A DNA stretch of 64,000 bases from Clostridium jeddahitimonense (GCA_000753455.2 LM994670.1:2182444-2246443), one strand, 5' to 3'. Positions 36,658 to 48,237 are shown, counted from the first letter of the stretch. Numbers and translations are program-made. Notes: generated from the sequence alone by a model not told the origin.

Positions 36658-39300
36658 TTATTTAAATGCTTCTATTCTTACTAAAACTGCATCAAGCATT
36701 TCTTGATACTTAGCCATTTTTTCTTTTTCTGACTCAACTACTGCTGCTGGAGCTTTTGCAACGAATCCTTGATTAGAAAGTTTCTTTTCAATTCTAGTTA
36801 TTTCACCTTCTAATTTAGTCTTCTCTTTCCCCAATCTTTCAAGTTCCTTATCTTTATCTACTAAGTCAAGAAGTGGCATAAATAATTCCCCACCTTTAAC
36901 TATTAAAGATACAGCATTTTCAGGAACAAGAGATTTATCAGCTATAAATTCAACTTCTGAAGCTGAACCTAATTTCTCTATATATGGTATACCTGCTGAG
37001 AAAGCATCCTTAGCTTCATCAGAAATATAACAAATTACTTTAGCTTTTCTTGATGGTGGTACATTCATTTCAGCTCTTAAGTTTCTTAATCCCTTAATAG
37101 CTTCTATTATATAATCCATATCTTTTACTGCTTTAACATCTACTTCATCAGCTTTAAATTCTGGCCATAAAGATATAGCTATTGATTCTCCATCTGTTAA
37201 AGTAGTATATATTTCTTCTGTTATAAATGGCATTGCTGGGTGTAATAATTTTAATCCTGTAGTTAATACAGTGTATAATACATTATAAACTACACCCTTA
37301 GCCTTTTCATCATCACTGAAGAATACAGGCTTAACAAGTTCTATATACCAGTCACAGAATTCAGTCCACATAAAGTCATAAACCTTTTGGTTTGCAATTC
37401 CAAGCTCGTATTTTTCCATGTTATCAGTTACTTCTTTAACTAATTTATTCATTTCTGATAATATCCACTTATCAGCTAAGCTGTACTCTTTGCAGTCAGA
37501 ATACTTTTCCATAACTTCTTTATCTAAATTCATCATAACGAATCTTGAAGCATTCCACATCTTGTTTGCAAAGTTTCTTGCAGCTTCAACTTTTTCTGGA
37601 ATATATCTTATATCATTTCCAGGAGTACTTCCTGTAACAAGCATAAATCTTAAAGCATCTGCACCAAAGTTTTCAATTACTTCTAGTGGATCAACCCCAT
37701 TTCCTAAAGATTTACTCATTTTAACACCATTAGCATCTCTAATTATCCCATGCATTAGAACTGTTTCAAATGGTGTTTCTTTCATGTTATAAAGGCCTGA
37801 GAATATCATTCTTGCAACCCAGAAGAATATAATATCATAACCGGTAACTAATACATTACCTGGATAGAAGAAATCTAAGTCTTCTGTTTTTTCTGGCCAT
37901 CCTAAAGTTGAGAAAGGCCATAATGCAGATGAGAACCAAGTATCAAGTACATCTTCATCTTGTCTTATATTTTCTGAAGAACATTTTGAGCACTTATGTG
38001 GTGCATCTACTTCACACATTTCATTTCCACAGTCGTTACAATAGAATACAGGTATTCTATGGCCCCACCACAATTGTCTTGAAATACACCAGTCTTGAAT
38101 ATTTTCCATCCAGTTAAAGTAGATTTTTTCAAATCTTTCAGGAACAATCTGTGTCTTTCCTTCTTTAACAACTTCTATAGCTGGTTTTGCTAAAGACTCC
38201 ATTTTAACATACCATTGCTTAGATACTATTGGTTCAACTACAGTATTACATCTATCATGTGTTCCAACATTATGAGTATGAGGTTTAACATTAACTAACA
38301 ACCCTTGCTCTTCTAAATCTTTTACCATTTGCTTTCTAGCTTCATATCTATCTAACCCTTGGTATTTTCCTCCTAATTCATTTATTACACCATGATCATC
38401 CATAACTCTTATTATAGGAAGATTATGTCTCTTACCAACTTCAAAGTCATTAGGATCATGAGCTGGAGTTATTTTAACTGCTCCTGTACCAAATTCAATA
38501 TCAACGTATTCGTCACCAACAACAGGTATTTCTCTATCAGTTAATGGTAATTTTAAAGTTTTTCCAATTAAATGCTTAAATCTATCATCATTTGGGTTAA
38601 CAGCAACTGCGGTATCTCCAAGTAACGTTTCTGGTCTTGTTGTAGCTATTTCTAAGAATCCTGAACCATCAGCTATTGGATAATTAATATGCCAGAAGCT
38701 TCCCTCTTTTTCTTCATATACTATTTCTGCATCTGATAAAGCAGTTGTACACTTTGGACACCAGTTAGTTATTCTATTCCCTTGATAGATAAGTCCTTCG
38801 TTATATAACTTTACAAATACAGTTCTAACAGCTTTATTTAAGTTCTCATCCATTGTAAATGCTTCTCTTGTAAAATCACAAGAAACCCCTAACTTCTTTA
38901 GCTGATTTCTAATAGTGCCTTTATACTCTTCTGCCCATTTCCAAACTTCATCTAAGAAAGCTTCTCTTCCCATTTCTTTCTTAACTAAACCTTGCTTTAA
39001 AAGTTCATTTTCAACTTTAACTTCTGTAGCTATAGAAGCATGGTCAGTTCCCGGAAGCCATAATGTGCAGTATCCTTGCATTCTCTTAAATCTTATAAGC
39101 ATATCTTGCATAGTATTATCTAATGCATGCCCTAAATGAAGCTTACCAGTTATATTTGGTGGTGGCATCATTATAGTAAACGGCTTTTTACTCTTATCAA
39201 CGACAGGAGTGAAATATTTCTTTTCTTCCCATGTTTTATAGATTCTTTCTTCAAATTCTTTTGGATTATAGGTTGTAGATAAATTCTTCTTTTCTTCCAT
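36658..39300 (-). CDS. valS: valine--tRNA ligase
   Basis: 880 residues, class Ia synthetase. The HIGH motif is in [15 protein letters not shown] and the KMSKS motif is in [15 protein letters not shown]1 editing domain lies between them ([13 protein letters not shown]). A zinc-type cysteine set ([17 protein letters not shown]) sits in the core. The C-terminal coiled-coil arm (about 815-880) binds tRNA. AGGAGG before ATG. The single gene is controlled by the Val T-box 134 bases upstream. Confidence 0.98.
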   Translation of the reverse strand: MEEKKNLSTTYNPKEFEERIYKTWEEKKYFTPVVDKSKKPFTIMMPPPNITGKLHLGHALDNTMQDMLIRFKRMQGYCTLWLPGTDHASIATEVKVENELLKQGLVKKEMGREAFLDEVWKWAEEYKGTIRNQLKKLGVSCDFTREAFTMDENLNKAVRTVFVKLYNEGLIYQGNRITNWCPKCTTALSDAEIVYEEKEGSFWHINYPIADGSGFLEIATTRPETLLGDTAVAVNPNDDRFKHLIGKTLKLPLTDREIPVVGDEYVDIEFGTGAVKITPAHDPNDFEVGKRHNLPIIRVMDDHGVINELGGKYQGLDRYEARKQMVKDLEEQGLLVNVKPHTHNVGTHDRCNTVVEPIVSKQWYVKMESLAKPAIEVVKEGKTQIVPERFEKIYFNWMENIQDWCISRQLWWGHRIPVFYCNDCGNEMCEVDAPHKCSKCSSENIRQDEDVLDTWFSSALWPFSTLGWPEKTEDLDFFYPGNVLVTGYDIIFFWVARMIFSGLYNMKETPFETVLMHGIIRDANGVKMSKSLGNGVDPLEVIENFGADALRFMLVTGSTPGNDIRYIPEKVEAARNFANKMWNASRFVMMNLDKEVMEKYSDCKEYSLADKWILSEMNKLVKEVTDNMEKYELGIANQKVYDFMWTEFCDWYIELVKPVFFSDDEKAKGVVYNVLYTVLTTGLKLLHPAMPFITEEIYTTLTDGESIAISLWPEFKADEVDVKAVKDMDYIIEAIKGLRNLRAEMNVPPSRKAKVICYISDEAKDAFSAGIPYIEKLGSASEVEFIADKSLVPENAVSLIVKGGELFMPLLDLVDKDKELERLGKEKTKLEGEITRIEKKLSNQGFVAKAPAAVVESEKEKMAKYQEMLDAVLVRIEAFK

Positions 39301-39433
39301 AAATAAAACCTCCTGATTTAATTTAAATAAATATACTTAATAATATATAAATAAATTATTTGAATTACATTTCCTTAATAAAACTCTCATTAGTTATAGT
39401 TCCATGATTGCAATTCATATAATCATTTTCTAA

Positions 39434-39676
39434 ATAAAAAAAGAGCCTTCATCCATAAAAAGGACGAAGACTCGCGGTACCACCTTTATTCCTGTCAATC
39501 AACAGGCTCTTAATTAAATAACGACTAGACAGCCGTCTTAGCTTACTATAATTTCAGCTAAGAAACTCAAAAGCTACCTTCAGAATACTTCATATAGAAG
39601 GCTTACAGCCAAGGCCTTCCTCTCTTAATACTTCCTATTCCTACTCCTCTTTTTCACAGTTTTTAGATATCAATTT
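39434..39676 (-). promoter_or_regulatory. T-box leader of valS (Val, GUA specifier)
   Basis: Minus-strand Stem I elements AAGAGGAGTAGG and GAGAGGAAGG are present. TGAAGGTAGC follows with specifier GTA (plus 39575-39577), the same position as TTC in the pheS leader. The T-box sequence AGGTGGTACCGCGAG is at 39471-39485. The terminator stem 39443-39454/39462-39473 is followed by a T-rich run. Confidence 0.95.
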
Positions 39677-39682
39677 TACTTT

Positions 39683-39711
39683 ATACTATGATATTTTTTT
39701 TATTTTGTCAA
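39683..39711 (-). promoter_or_regulatory. sigma-A promoter of the valS T-box transcript
   Basis: Minus strand TTGACA (39706-39711), 17-base spacer, TAGTAT (39683-39688). The -35 lies inside the last codons of the activase gene. Confidence 0.75.
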
Positions 39712-42700
39712 TATATTCTCTATAATTTCTTTATTATTCGCCTCATTATTTTCTATCTTTTTCTTTGCTACTGATAACATCAATTTTATTCTATTCATCT
39801 GATTGACATTAGAAGCACCAGGATCATAATCAATTGCTACTATATTAGAATCTGGATAATGATCTCTTAATATCTTTATCATCCCTTTTCCAGTAACATG
39901 ATTAGGCAAGCATGCAAAAGGTTGTACACAAGCAATATTATTAACTCCGCTTTTGATTAATTCAATCATCTCTCCAGTTAAAAACCAACCTTCTCCAGTT
40001 TGATTTCCTATAGATAAAATAGGTGATGCTAATTTAGCAAGTTCTCCTATATGTTTCGGTGAATCAAATCTTCTACTTTTTTTCAACTCCTTCATCATAA
40101 CTTTTCTGTAATTTTCTAAATAATTTATAACTATATTCCCTAAACCTTCGTTTAATTTGCTCTTACCAAGATATTTTGCTTTATAACCTGAATCATAAGA
40201 ACAATACATAAAAAAATCTAACAAATCAGGAACTACAACCTCTACTCCTTCATTTTCTAGAATAGTTACTATATCATTGTTAGCTGTTGGGTGATACTTT
40301 ACTAATATTTCTCCTACGATTCCCACCCTAGGCTTCTTAATATCTTTTAATTCAAAATTATCAAAATCATTTATTATACCTTTTATATTTTTATTAAAAA
40401 TGCTCCTACTACCATTTTCAAGGTTTTCTTTTGCTTTTTTATTCCAGAATTTATATAGCTTATCAGCTTCACCTAAGTTTTTTTCATAAGGTCTTGTTCT
40501 ATATAAAACTCTCATAAATAAATCTCCATAAACTAATGCCATTATAGCTCTATTTATAAATTTTAAAGTTATCTTAAATCCTGGTTGCTCTCCCATACCT
40601 AAAGCATTAAGTGATATAACAGGAATATTTTTAAATCCAGCATCTTTTAATGCCATTTTCAAAAATCCAATGTAATTTGTAGCTCTACACCCTCCACCGG
40701 TTTGTGTTATTAATACAGATGTATTATCAACATCATACTTTCCTGATTTTAAAGCTTTTATAATTTGTCCGACAACTATTATTGATGGATAACAAGCATC
40801 ATTATTTACATATTTTAATCCTTCATCAATAGACTTTATATCCATAGCTGGTAATACTTCTATATTATATCCACACTCTCTTACCGCTTTCTCTAGTAAG
40901 TCAAAATGCATAGGTGACATTTGCGGAGCTAATATAGTATGTTTTTTTCTCATTTCCTTAACAAATATAGGTGGATTGTATTTGATACTTTCCTCTACAG
41001 GTTTATAATTTAGCCTCTCTCTTTCTTTTATAGCTGCATATAACGATCTTATTCTTATCCTAGCTGCGCCTAAATTATTTCCTTCATCAATCTTTAAAGA
41101 TGTATATATTTTACCTCTCGAAATAATTAAATCAGAAACTTGATCAGTTGTTACAGCATCTAGTCCACATCCAAATGAATTTAATTGTATAATCTCTAAA
41201 TATGGATTCTTTGCTATAAATGCTGCTGCTCTGTATAATCTTGAATGATACATCCATTGATCTACTACTCTTAAATTTTCTTCTAACTTACCCAAATGAG
41301 ATATGCTATCTTCTGTTAAAACAGCCATTCCATAAGATGTTATTATTTCTGGTATACCATGATTTATTTCAGGATCAATATGATATGGTCTTCCACATAA
41401 TACTATCCCCTTTTTATTATTTACTTTTAAATATTCTAATACCTCTTCCCCCTTATTTTCTATATCTCTTTTACATGCCAATCTCTCTAATGCGGCTTTC
41501 TTTATTGCCTCCCTAGCTTCATCTAAAGATATGTTATACTCTTTAAATTCTTCAACAATTCTTTTCGCTAAAACTTTATAATTGTCTAAAGATAAAAATG
41601 GTTCAATAAGCTTAACATTTCTCTCTTTTATCTCATCAATATTTGTTCTTATAACCTCTGGATAAGATGTTACTATAGGACAATTATAATGATTTGTTGC
41701 ATCTTTAAACTCCTTTTTTTCATAAGGAATACATGGATAAAAAATAGTTTTTATCCCTTTATTGATGAGATTCATTATATGTCCATGACTTATTTTAGCA
41801 GGATAACAGGCCGATTCTGATGGTATTGTTTCTATTCCCAACTCATATATCCTTTTATTTGATGCATCAGAAAGCACTACCCTAAACCCTAAACTTGTTA
41901 ACATAGTAAACCAAAATGGATAATTTTCATAAATGTTTAAAACTCTTGGAATACCTATAACTCCCCTTTTAGCTTCATTTAACGGTAAAGGTTTATAATT
42001 AAATATTCTCTTATATTTATACTTATATAAATTAGGAATCTCTTCATTTTTTTTCTTAATTACTCCTAGTGCTTTTTCACACCTATTACCTGAAATAAAC
42101 TCTTCTCCATCTGAGAATTTATTTACTGTAAGCAAACAATTATTCCCACATCGACCACACCTAGCAAAATCAGTTTCTATTTTAAATTTTTTAATTTGCT
42201 CATTAGATAAAAGAGTTGATTTTTCCCCTTCTATATATCTTTCCTTTGCAATTATTGCACATCCAAAGGCTCCCATTATTCCTGCAATATCTGGTCTTAT
42301 AACCTCTTTCCCAGAAATAATTTCAAAACTTCTTAGAACTGCATCATTATAAAAAGTTCCACCTTGAACTATTATTTTATCCCCCATATCATTTTCATTT
42401 CTCATCTTTATTACCTTAAATAAAGCATTTTTTATTACTGAGTAAGATAAACCTGCTGATATATCAGAAACTTCAGCACCTTCTTTTTGAGCTTGTTTTA
42501 CTCTTGAATTCATAAACACAGTACATCTTGACCCTAAATCTACCGGTGACTTTGAAAATAATCCTTCTTTTGCAAACTCTTTTACATCCATCCCTAAAGA
42601 CTTTGCAAAGCCTTCAATAAATGAACCACAGCCTGATGAACATGCCTCATTTAAAAGAATACTATCTATAGTCCCATTTTTTATTCCCATAGACTTCATA

Positions 42701-43965
42701 TCTTGTCCACCTATATCTAATATAAAATTAACCTCCGGTAAAAAATATTTTGCAGCTTTATAATGAGCCATAGTTTCAATTTCTCCTATATCTATATGTA
42801 AAGCTGTTTTTATTAGTGATTCTCCATAACCAGTTATCGCTGAATTTACTATTTCAACATCATTTGGAATAACTTCATATAAATTAGTTAATATACTAAT
42901 CACCTTTTTTAATGGGTCCCCATCATTATTTTCATAAAAAGAATATATCAGTTCATTTTTTTCATTAATTAAAGCTACCTTAGTAGTAGTTGAACCTGCG
43001 TCAATCCCTAAATAAGCTTTTCCCTTATAACTTAATAAATCCCCCTTTTTTACAATAGCTTTATTATGCCTATCTTTAAATACTTTATAATCTTCATTAT
43101 CTGTAAATAAAGGTTTTAATCTTTTAACGTCATTCTCCTTAATATCTAGTATCATTTCTAGATTTCCTAGTAAATCACCTAATAAAACCTCTTTATTATC
43201 CTCACTTAATAATGCAGCTCCTATAGCTACAAATAACTCTGCATTTTTAGGTGTAATAGTTTGTTCTTTTGTTAAATTTAATGTTTCTACAAATCTCTCT
43301 CTAAGTTCAGATAAAAAATTTAATGGTCCTCCTAAAAATGCTACCCTTCCTCTTATTGGCTTTCCACAAGCTAACCCACTTATGGTCTGGTTTACAACCG
43401 CTTGAAAAATAGAAGCTGCTATATCTTCTTTATGTGCACCTTGATTTATAAGCGGTTGAATATCAGTTTTAGCGAATACTCCACATCTAGATGCTATAGG
43501 ATAAATTACCTTAAAATCTTTTGCATATTCATTTAATCCCTCAGCATCTGTATTCAACAATACCGCCATCTGATCTATAAATGCACCTGTCCCTCCTGCA
43601 CAGCTTCCATTCATTCTTTGCTCTATACTACCATTAAGATATGTTATCTTAGCATCTTCTCCTCCTAATTCTATAACTACATCTGTTTCAGGAATAAACT
43701 CTTCAACTGTTCTTGAGCAAGCAATCACCTCTTGCACAAAGTTTAAATTAAGCCACTTAGAAACAGATAATCCTCCTGAGCCAGTTACAACTATAGAACA
43801 TTTAATATTTCCTAAAATTTTATATGCATTTTCAACTAATCTAACTATACTTATTCTTATATCTGAAAAGTGTCTTTTATATTTACTATAAATAATTCTA
43901 TTTCGATTATCTAAAACTACTAATTTTACTGTTGTTGAACCTACATCAATTCCTACTTTATACAT
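39700..43965 (-). CDS. large 2-hydroxyacyl-CoA dehydratase activase-related protein
   Basis: 1421 residues. Two BadF/BcrA-type ASKHA ATPase domains lie in tandem: residues 1-260 ([39 protein letters not shown]) and about 318-580 ([39 protein letters not shown]). A cysteine-rich segment [10 protein letters not shown] follows. Then comes a DUF2229 region ([16 protein letters not shown]) and a long C-terminal part resembling 2-hydroxyglutaryl-CoA dehydratase subunits ([26 protein letters not shown]). Activases use ATP and a [4Fe-4S] cluster to inject an electron into dehydratases. No dehydratase, CoA-transferase or etf genes are adjacent, so the partner is unknown. Confidence 0.85.
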   Translation of the reverse strand: MYKVGIDVGSTTVKLVVLDNRNRIIYSKYKRHFSDIRISIVRLVENAYKILGNIKCSIVVTGSGGLSVSKWLNLNFVQEVIACSRTVEEFIPETDVVIELGGEDAKITYLNGSIEQRMNGSCAGGTGAFIDQMAVLLNTDAEGLNEYAKDFKVIYPIASRCGVFAKTDIQPLINQGAHKEDIAASIFQAVVNQTISGLACGKPIRGRVAFLGGPLNFLSELRERFVETLNLTKEQTITPKNAELFVAIGAALLSEDNKEVLLGDLLGNLEMILDIKENDVKRLKPLFTDNEDYKVFKDRHNKAIVKKGDLLSYKGKAYLGIDAGSTTTKVALINEKNELIYSFYENNDGDPLKKVISILTNLYEVIPNDVEIVNSAITGYGESLIKTALHIDIGEIETMAHYKAAKYFLPEVNFILDIGGQDMKSMGIKNGTIDSILLNEACSSGCGSFIEGFAKSLGMDVKEFAKEGLFSKSPVDLGSRCTVFMNSRVKQAQKEGAEVSDISAGLSYSVIKNALFKVIKMRNENDMGDKIIVQGGTFYNDAVLRSFEIISGKEVIRPDIAGIMGAFGCAIIAKERYIEGEKSTLLSNEQIKKFKIETDFARCGRCGNNCLLTVNKFSDGEEFISGNRCEKALGVIKKKNEEIPNLYKYKYKRIFNYKPLPLNEAKRGVIGIPRVLNIYENYPFWFTMLTSLGFRVVLSDASNKRIYELGIETIPSESACYPAKISHGHIMNLINKGIKTIFYPCIPYEKKEFKDATNHYNCPIVTSYPEVIRTNIDEIKERNVKLIEPFLSLDNYKVLAKRIVEEFKEYNISLDEAREAIKKAALERLACKRDIENKGEEVLEYLKVNNKKGIVLCGRPYHIDPEINHGIPEIITSYGMAVLTEDSISHLGKLEENLRVVDQWMYHSRLYRAAAFIAKNPYLEIIQLNSFGCGLDAVTTDQVSDLIISRGKIYTSLKIDEGNNLGAARIRIRSLYAAIKERERLNYKPVEESIKYNPPIFVKEMRKKHTILAPQMSPMHFDLLEKAVRECGYNIEVLPAMDIKSIDEGLKYVNNDACYPSIIVVGQIIKALKSGKYDVDNTSVLITQTGGGCRATNYIGFLKMALKDAGFKNIPVISLNALGMGEQPGFKITLKFINRAIMALVYGDLFMRVLYRTRPYEKNLGEADKLYKFWNKKAKENLENGSRSIFNKNIKGIINDFDNFELKDIKKPRVGIVGEILVKYHPTANNDIVTILENEGVEVVVPDLLDFFMYCSYDSGYKAKYLGKSKLNEGLGNIVINYLENYRKVMMKELKKSRRFDSPKHIGELAKLASPILSIGNQTGEGWFLTGEMIELIKSGVNNIACVQPFACLPNHVTGKGMIKILRDHYPDSNIVAIDYDPGASNVNQMNRIKLMLSVAKKKIENNEANNKEIIENILTK

Positions 43966-44040
43966 AATTCCATCTCACTTCCCCCAATTATATATGACTC
44001 AAACACACATTACATATATTATTAATATTATTTTTATAAA

Positions 44041-44072
44041 AAAAGATGACATACTTAATTGTATGCCACCAT
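44041..44072 (-). terminator. intrinsic terminator of the three-small-gene operon
   Basis: The minus strand reads GGTGGCATAC-AATTAA-type loop-GTATGTCATC, a stem with two G-U pairs, followed by TTTTTTTATAAA. It lies just after the stop at 44078. Confidence 0.8.
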
Positions 44073-44077
44073 AAAGT

Positions 44078-44245
44078 TTAATCATTCATCCATTCATAAG
44101 TTTTATAACTCTTTTTATTATGTGCATGAGCTCCTATTCTTTCACCATTTTCTATTCCTACTTCTGAATTTCCTGTAGGATCTATTTTCCTAAGCTCATT
44201 TTTAGATTTAGGTCTATCTTTCATTCTATTTTTATTATTATCCAT
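44078..44245 (-). CDS. 55-residue hydrophilic protein, unknown function
   Basis: Starts MDNNKNRMKDRPKSKNEL and ends KTYEWMND. It is highly charged, without a hydrophobic segment, with an aromatic C-terminus. GTGAGG precedes ATG at seven bases. Third gene of a minus-strand trio (44697 to 44078), 41 bases after the second gene and followed by a terminator. No family recognised. Confidence 0.65.
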   Translation of the reverse strand: MDNNKNRMKDRPKSKNELRKIDPTGNSEVGIENGERIGAHAHNKKSYKTYEWMND

Positions 44246-44286
44246 AAACTTACCTCACATATTAATAATTAAGTATCCATTTAAAA

Positions 44287-44547
44287 TTAATAATTAAATT
44301 TACTTTTAACTGCGTCAAACACTGGTCTAAAATATTCTTCATTTTCATTAAATAATTTAGTTAACTCTTCCTTAGCTTTAATATACTTTTCATCGTTAAC
44401 ATCATTGTTAACGATTTTAGATGATTCTTTGTGGAACTTCATAAATATAATTGGATGTTTCTTTGCAAAAGCTTCCATCTCATCAATGTGACGTTCAGGC
44501 TTAGTTGCATTTTTCAACCATTTAAAAACATAATCATATTTATCCAT
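44287..44547 (-). CDS. 86-residue hypothetical protein
   Basis: Predicted helical, charged, soluble: MDKYDYVFKWLKNATKPERH at the N-terminus and EEYFRPVFDAVKSKFNY at the end. A GTG at 44553 is open, but AGAGGA spacing favours ATG 44547. Middle gene of the small operon, 18 bases after the 43-residue gene. The sequence shows no catalytic motif. Confidence 0.7.
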   Translation of the reverse strand: MDKYDYVFKWLKNATKPERHIDEMEAFAKKHPIIFMKFHKESSKIVNNDVNDEKYIKAKEELTKLFNENEEYFRPVFDAVKSKFNY

Positions 44548-44565
44548 ATTCACACTTCCTCTTAC

Positions 44566-44697
44566 TTAAATTTTAAAATCAGTTGGATCATATGGTTTGG
44601 CTTTTGGTTCACCAAAACAAGCTTTTACACTTTCCACTTGCGGATTATGACTTACATTCTTCTTTTGCTTTTTTGTTTTTTTCATCTGATTTCCCAT
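44566..44697 (-). CDS. 43-residue basic protein, unknown function
   Basis: Starts MGNQMKKTKKQKKNVSHNPQ and ends AKPYDPTDFKI. The first third is lysine-rich. GAGGTGAT precedes ATG with normal spacing. It leads the trio of small minus-strand genes. A nucleic-acid-binding or spore role is conceivable but unsupported. Confidence 0.65.
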   Translation of the reverse strand: MGNQMKKTKKQKKNVSHNPQVESVKACFGEPKAKPYDPTDFKI

Positions 44698-44909
44698 ATA
44701 AACATCACCTCATTAATATGTTGTACATATTCTCGTTTAATATCCTATTAGAAAATTTCCATTTGTTTTATAATATTCATAAGGAAACTTCTTCTCACAA
44801 GAATTCCAACTAAGTAAAATTCATAAGCAAACTTAATTTTAATTTTTTTATTGATAAATTTAAAATTATGATATTATAATAAATTAAAATGATTTATATG
44901 GAGGTACTA

Positions 44910-45467
44910 ATGGAAAACCTACATCCAATATCTGATAAAGATTTTAAAGAACTTATAAAAATTAGATTTAATAATATTAGCGATGGTTTTAATACGTTTA
45001 GTAATGGAATTCTAGAATGTGTAGATGATACACTATCCTTTAAAGCAAAAGAAGAAAGATTTTTAAAGTTTTTTCAACAAGCTTTATCATTAAACTCAAA
45101 TCATCTTATAGTAGATTTCTACTTAAAAAATCTAAGTAGTGAAGAAATATTAAATTTACTAGACTCTCTTGACCATAATAACAAAATAATATTACTTCAA
45201 GAATTAAAAAATCTTAAAGATGATTCTGTTTATTTCACTTTAACAGATACTAATCTACTAGATTTCATAACTATTTTAAATACGCGAGCTCTATTCTTTT
45301 GCACAATATATTTCAAACACTTTCCTTTTACTATTTGGGGAAATTATGATTTAAAATTTCCTGTATTCTTTTCTGATATTAACATTTTAAATCAATATAA
45401 AGATTTAGCAAATAAACATGGTCTTTCTATAAACTTAATAAATATAAAAAAGGAAGGTATAATTTAA
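44910..45467 (+). CDS. hypothetical protein
   Basis: About 185 residues, soluble, no recognised domain. It starts MENLHPISDKDFKELIK and has an alternating helix/strand look towards the C-terminus (FTIWGNYDLKFPVFFSD). The frame opens at 44889, but TGGAGG lies before ATG 44910 at the proper distance. Its stop is inside the loop of its terminator. Divergent from the small-gene trio and convergent with the PfkB gene. Confidence 0.7.
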   Translation: MENLHPISDKDFKELIKIRFNNISDGFNTFSNGILECVDDTLSFKAKEERFLKFFQQALSLNSNHLIVDFYLKNLSSEEILNLLDSLDHNNKIILLQELKNLKDDSVYFTLTDTNLLDFITILNTRALFFCTIYFKHFPFTIWGNYDLKFPVFFSDINILNQYKDLANKHGLSINLINIKKEGII

Positions 45468-45483
45468 AATTACCTTCCTTTTT
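45447..45483. terminator. bidirectional intrinsic terminator
   Basis: AAAAAGGAAGGTA (45447-45459) pairs with TACCTTCCTTTTT (45471-45483); the upstream gene's stop codon lies in the loop. Confidence 0.85.
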
Positions 45484-45542
45484 CATATCTCTTATAATAA
45501 TCTCTATTAAAAACACTAAAGTTATCTTTTATCAATAAGCTT

Positions 45543-46487
45543 TTACTCTACCCAATTGATTTTTTTAACATATTCTTCTACGTATTCATGACTCATATGT
45601 GGATTTATAGTTTCCTCATGAGTTATAGTTACTATAGACATAGCAATAGCATATTTAAGCGTATCTATAGTTGAAAATTTATTCATATACCCATAACCTA
45701 ATCCTGCAACAAATGAATCTCCTGCACCTGTTACATTCTTTACATCAACTTTATCACCACAAGCTAGCTTTCCTTCTTCATTTTTTGTTAAATAATATAT
45801 TCCATCAGCATCTAAGCTTATAAATACATTTTCAACTCCTTGATCTAAGAAATATCTTGCTGCCTTCTTTAAATCTTCATCTGTATTTATTTTAAAACCA
45901 CATAAGGCCTCAGTCTCAAGTCTATTAGGTTTAACAGTATGGAAATATTTAACTAAGTGACTTATTTTTTTTGCTTTATTAGCTGAAACAGGGTCTAATA
46001 CAAATTTAGTTTTTCCTCTATACTTTTTTAGCATATACTCTAAAAGTATAGGATTATCTGAATCTACAATAGTATATTCTGCATTTTCAAATATTTCTGC
46101 TTTAGAATCTACAAAAGCTGTATCCATTTTATTTAAGCTTTCCATATCTACTACAGCTGACTCCATTTCACCTTCAGTATTTAAAATAGCCATATATGTT
46201 GGAGTACACCCATCTTTTAATATTAAAGAATTATCCATTCTGTAACCAATTCTTTTAGAATGTTCTAAAATACTTCTTCCATTACTATCATCGCCTACAA
46301 TAGAAATAAATTCAGTACTTACTCCTACTCTTGCTAAATTCTCAGCTATATTTCTACATACACCTCCTAAAGACACTTTTATGCATCCTGGAATTGAATC
46401 TTTAGGACTATACTCTTTTCTTCCAAAGCCAATTATATCTACTATTGAAGCTCCTACTACTAATATATACTTATCATTTACTATCAT
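45543..46487 (-). CDS. PfkB family sugar/nucleoside kinase (PsuK-like)
   Basis: 314 residues, ribokinase fold. The N-terminal VSLGGVCRNIAENLARVG resembles the substrate loop of pseudouridine kinases. The C-terminal signature NVTGAGDSFVAGLGYG provides the anion hole and catalytic Asp. The DPVSANKAKK segment is also kinase-typical. It phosphorylates a sugar or nucleoside hydroxyl with ATP; pseudouridine is my best guess, but no psuG partner is nearby. Upstream, the 301-base gap to 46788 is AT-rich divergent promoter DNA without other features. Confidence 0.8.
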   Translation of the reverse strand: MIVNDKYILVVGASIVDIIGFGRKEYSPKDSIPGCIKVSLGGVCRNIAENLARVGVSTEFISIVGDDSNGRSILEHSKRIGYRMDNSLILKDGCTPTYMAILNTEGEMESAVVDMESLNKMDTAFVDSKAEIFENAEYTIVDSDNPILLEYMLKKYRGKTKFVLDPVSANKAKKISHLVKYFHTVKPNRLETEALCGFKINTDEDLKKAARYFLDQGVENVFISLDADGIYYLTKNEEGKLACGDKVDVKNVTGAGDSFVAGLGYGYMNKFSTIDTLKYAIAMSIVTITHEETINPHMSHEYVEEYVKKINWVE

Positions 46488-46788
46488 TATATCTCTCCTG
46501 CTATGTTTTCTCCGATTTTGAGTGATAAATATATTATAGTAAACAGATTAAAAAAAATAAAGAAAAAAATAAAAATTTGTCGTTTTTTTTAGTTTCCCCC
46601 CTTTATTTCACTATTTTCTTTAACTATTTTCAACTTTTCCCCTTATACTTTTAACAAATTAATAATTTAAATTATGAAAATAGGAATAATTTAGTAATTA
46701 TTTAATGTTAATAATATATATTATGTGAATAATAGCTACCTATAATGCCAATAATTATAATAATGGTTTATATATACAGGAGGTCTAT

Positions 46789-47142
46789 ATGGATTATTTT
46801 AGCGAAGCAAATAAACTTTATAATTTAAAAGAATATGATAAAGCAATAGAGTTATACAAAAAATCTATTGAAACAAAAGAAAATACAGCTTGTGCTTATT
46901 ATAATGCAGGAGTATGCTTTATAAAATTAAAAAATTTCAGCGCTGCTATAGATATGATTAAAAATGCACTTTCTATTCAAAAAGAAAGTAAATACTTCTT
47001 TAACTTAGCATATTGCTATGCTATGAAAGAAGATACAAATAAAGCTCTTATATATTTTAATAGGGCTTGGTCATTAGATAGTACAGATGCAGACTGTGAA
47101 AAAGCAATAAATTTAATTATGGCTAACAAAAAAGCGCTTTAA
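46789..47142 (+). CDS. tetratricopeptide repeat protein
   Basis: 117 residues consisting almost wholly of about three TPR units (ANKLYNLKEYDKAIELYKKS, ACAYYNAGVCFIKLKNFSAA, KYFFNLAYCYAMKEDTNKA). A small protein-interaction adaptor. AGGAGG lies seven bases before ATG. Its stop lies in a terminator stem shared with the convergent transglutaminase-like gene. Confidence 0.88.
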   Translation: MDYFSEANKLYNLKEYDKAIELYKKSIETKENTACAYYNAGVCFIKLKNFSAAIDMIKNALSIQKESKYFFNLAYCYAMKEDTNKALIYFNRAWSLDSTDADCEKAINLIMANKKAL

Positions 47143-47157
47143 TCTTAAAGCGCTTTT
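47130..47157. terminator. bidirectional terminator overlapping two stop codons
   Basis: AAAAGCGCTTTAA-TC-TTAAAGCGCTTTT, a perfect 13-bp stem. It contains the TPR gene stop and touches the stop of the next gene. Confidence 0.85.
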
Positions 47158-48220
47158 ACCATTCACCTGCTATCATCTCTTTTATATGATCATCATAGAA
47201 ATTATTATTATTAAAATAGTTGCCCGACATATAAAATGTTGGATCTACAGGTATCCATTTATCTTCACTTTCCAAATATACTTCATTCCATGCATGAGGC
47301 CCATATTGTGTCCCATCATATGCACTTCCTGTAACTAGTCTAACTTTTAAATCAATAGCTCTTGCCATTGCAACATAAAGACATGCATAATCAAAGCATA
47401 TACCTTTTTGAGTTGTCCAAGCTTCCGTTGCTCCACTTTTTCCACTACTTTCATTATTTAAAGTTTTATAAGCTTTATCAAAATCGTATTCTATATTACT
47501 TCCTATCCATACATATAAGCTCTTTGCTTTTTCTAAGTCATTCTCTTTATATTTAGTTATTTCAATAGCCTTATTGTCAATTTCACTATTTGATCTAACT
47601 CCGTCTTCTAACGTTACTCCATTATAATAAATCAACACGTTAGAGGTAGGCATATAGTTCTCTTCATCACTATACGTTATTTTTTCATTGCTACTAGTGA
47701 AGTTTTGACTTATAGTATCATAAATCATTTTATATCCACTAATATTAGTAAAAATATTCATAGGAAAATTTCTCCCAATAGTCATATTAAATATTACTAT
47801 TCCTATAAACATTATTAAAATAACAATAGCCCCTTTTATGGCACCCAATAAAGCAGATATAAATATTAAAATCCTTCTGTTTAATATTTTGCCAAAATAA
47901 AATAATTTAGCCAAAAACTTTAATACCATATAAATTATAAAATGAATTATAAAGTAAACTACAACTAATAAAACCATTCTAATCACTTCATTTTTTATTG
48001 AAGAAAAAGCAAAATAGTTATAACTTATTTTAATAATATCCGCTAAAATAACATTTAAATTACTATTTATTATTAAAAAAGATAGTAATATCGATAGATA
48101 ATATAAGGTTCTATTAATAGGAAATTTTATATCTCTATGATCTTTTAGTAGATTTATACTTTCTTTAACCCCAAATAAAATAAAAGCAAAGCATATAGAA
48201 TATGCTATTAATTTCTCCAT
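47156..48220 (-). CDS. membrane protein with transglutaminase-like domain
   Basis: 354 residues. Four to five N-terminal membrane helices (to about residue 150, including a CvpA-like hydrophobic arrangement) are followed by an external transglutaminase/protease core (about 215-335). The triad is Cys in QKGICFDYACLY, His in YGPHAWNEVYL and Asp in WIPVDPTFY. It may act as an extracytoplasmic cysteine protease or crosslinker; the substrate is unknown. It lies 17 bases after recX in the same direction, so recX, this gene and the M16 gene could share a transcript. Confidence 0.85.
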   Translation of the reverse strand: MEKLIAYSICFAFILFGVKESINLLKDHRDIKFPINRTLYYLSILLSFLIINSNLNVILADIIKISYNYFAFSSIKNEVIRMVLLVVVYFIIHFIIYMVLKFLAKLFYFGKILNRRILIFISALLGAIKGAIVILIMFIGIVIFNMTIGRNFPMNIFTNISGYKMIYDTISQNFTSSNEKITYSDEENYMPTSNVLIYYNGVTLEDGVRSNSEIDNKAIEITKYKENDLEKAKSLYVWIGSNIEYDFDKAYKTLNNESSGKSGATEAWTTQKGICFDYACLYVAMARAIDLKVRLVTGSAYDGTQYGPHAWNEVYLESEDKWIPVDPTFYMSGNYFNNNNFYDDHIKEMIAGEW

Positions 48221-48237
48221 AAAGAATACTCCTTTAA

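Noticed and set aside
46488..46788. Small RNA or hidden gene in the 301-base divergent gap
   Set aside because: Only homopolymer-rich AT sequence and promoter-like TATAAT matches; no stable hairpin or ORF with a ribosome-binding site.
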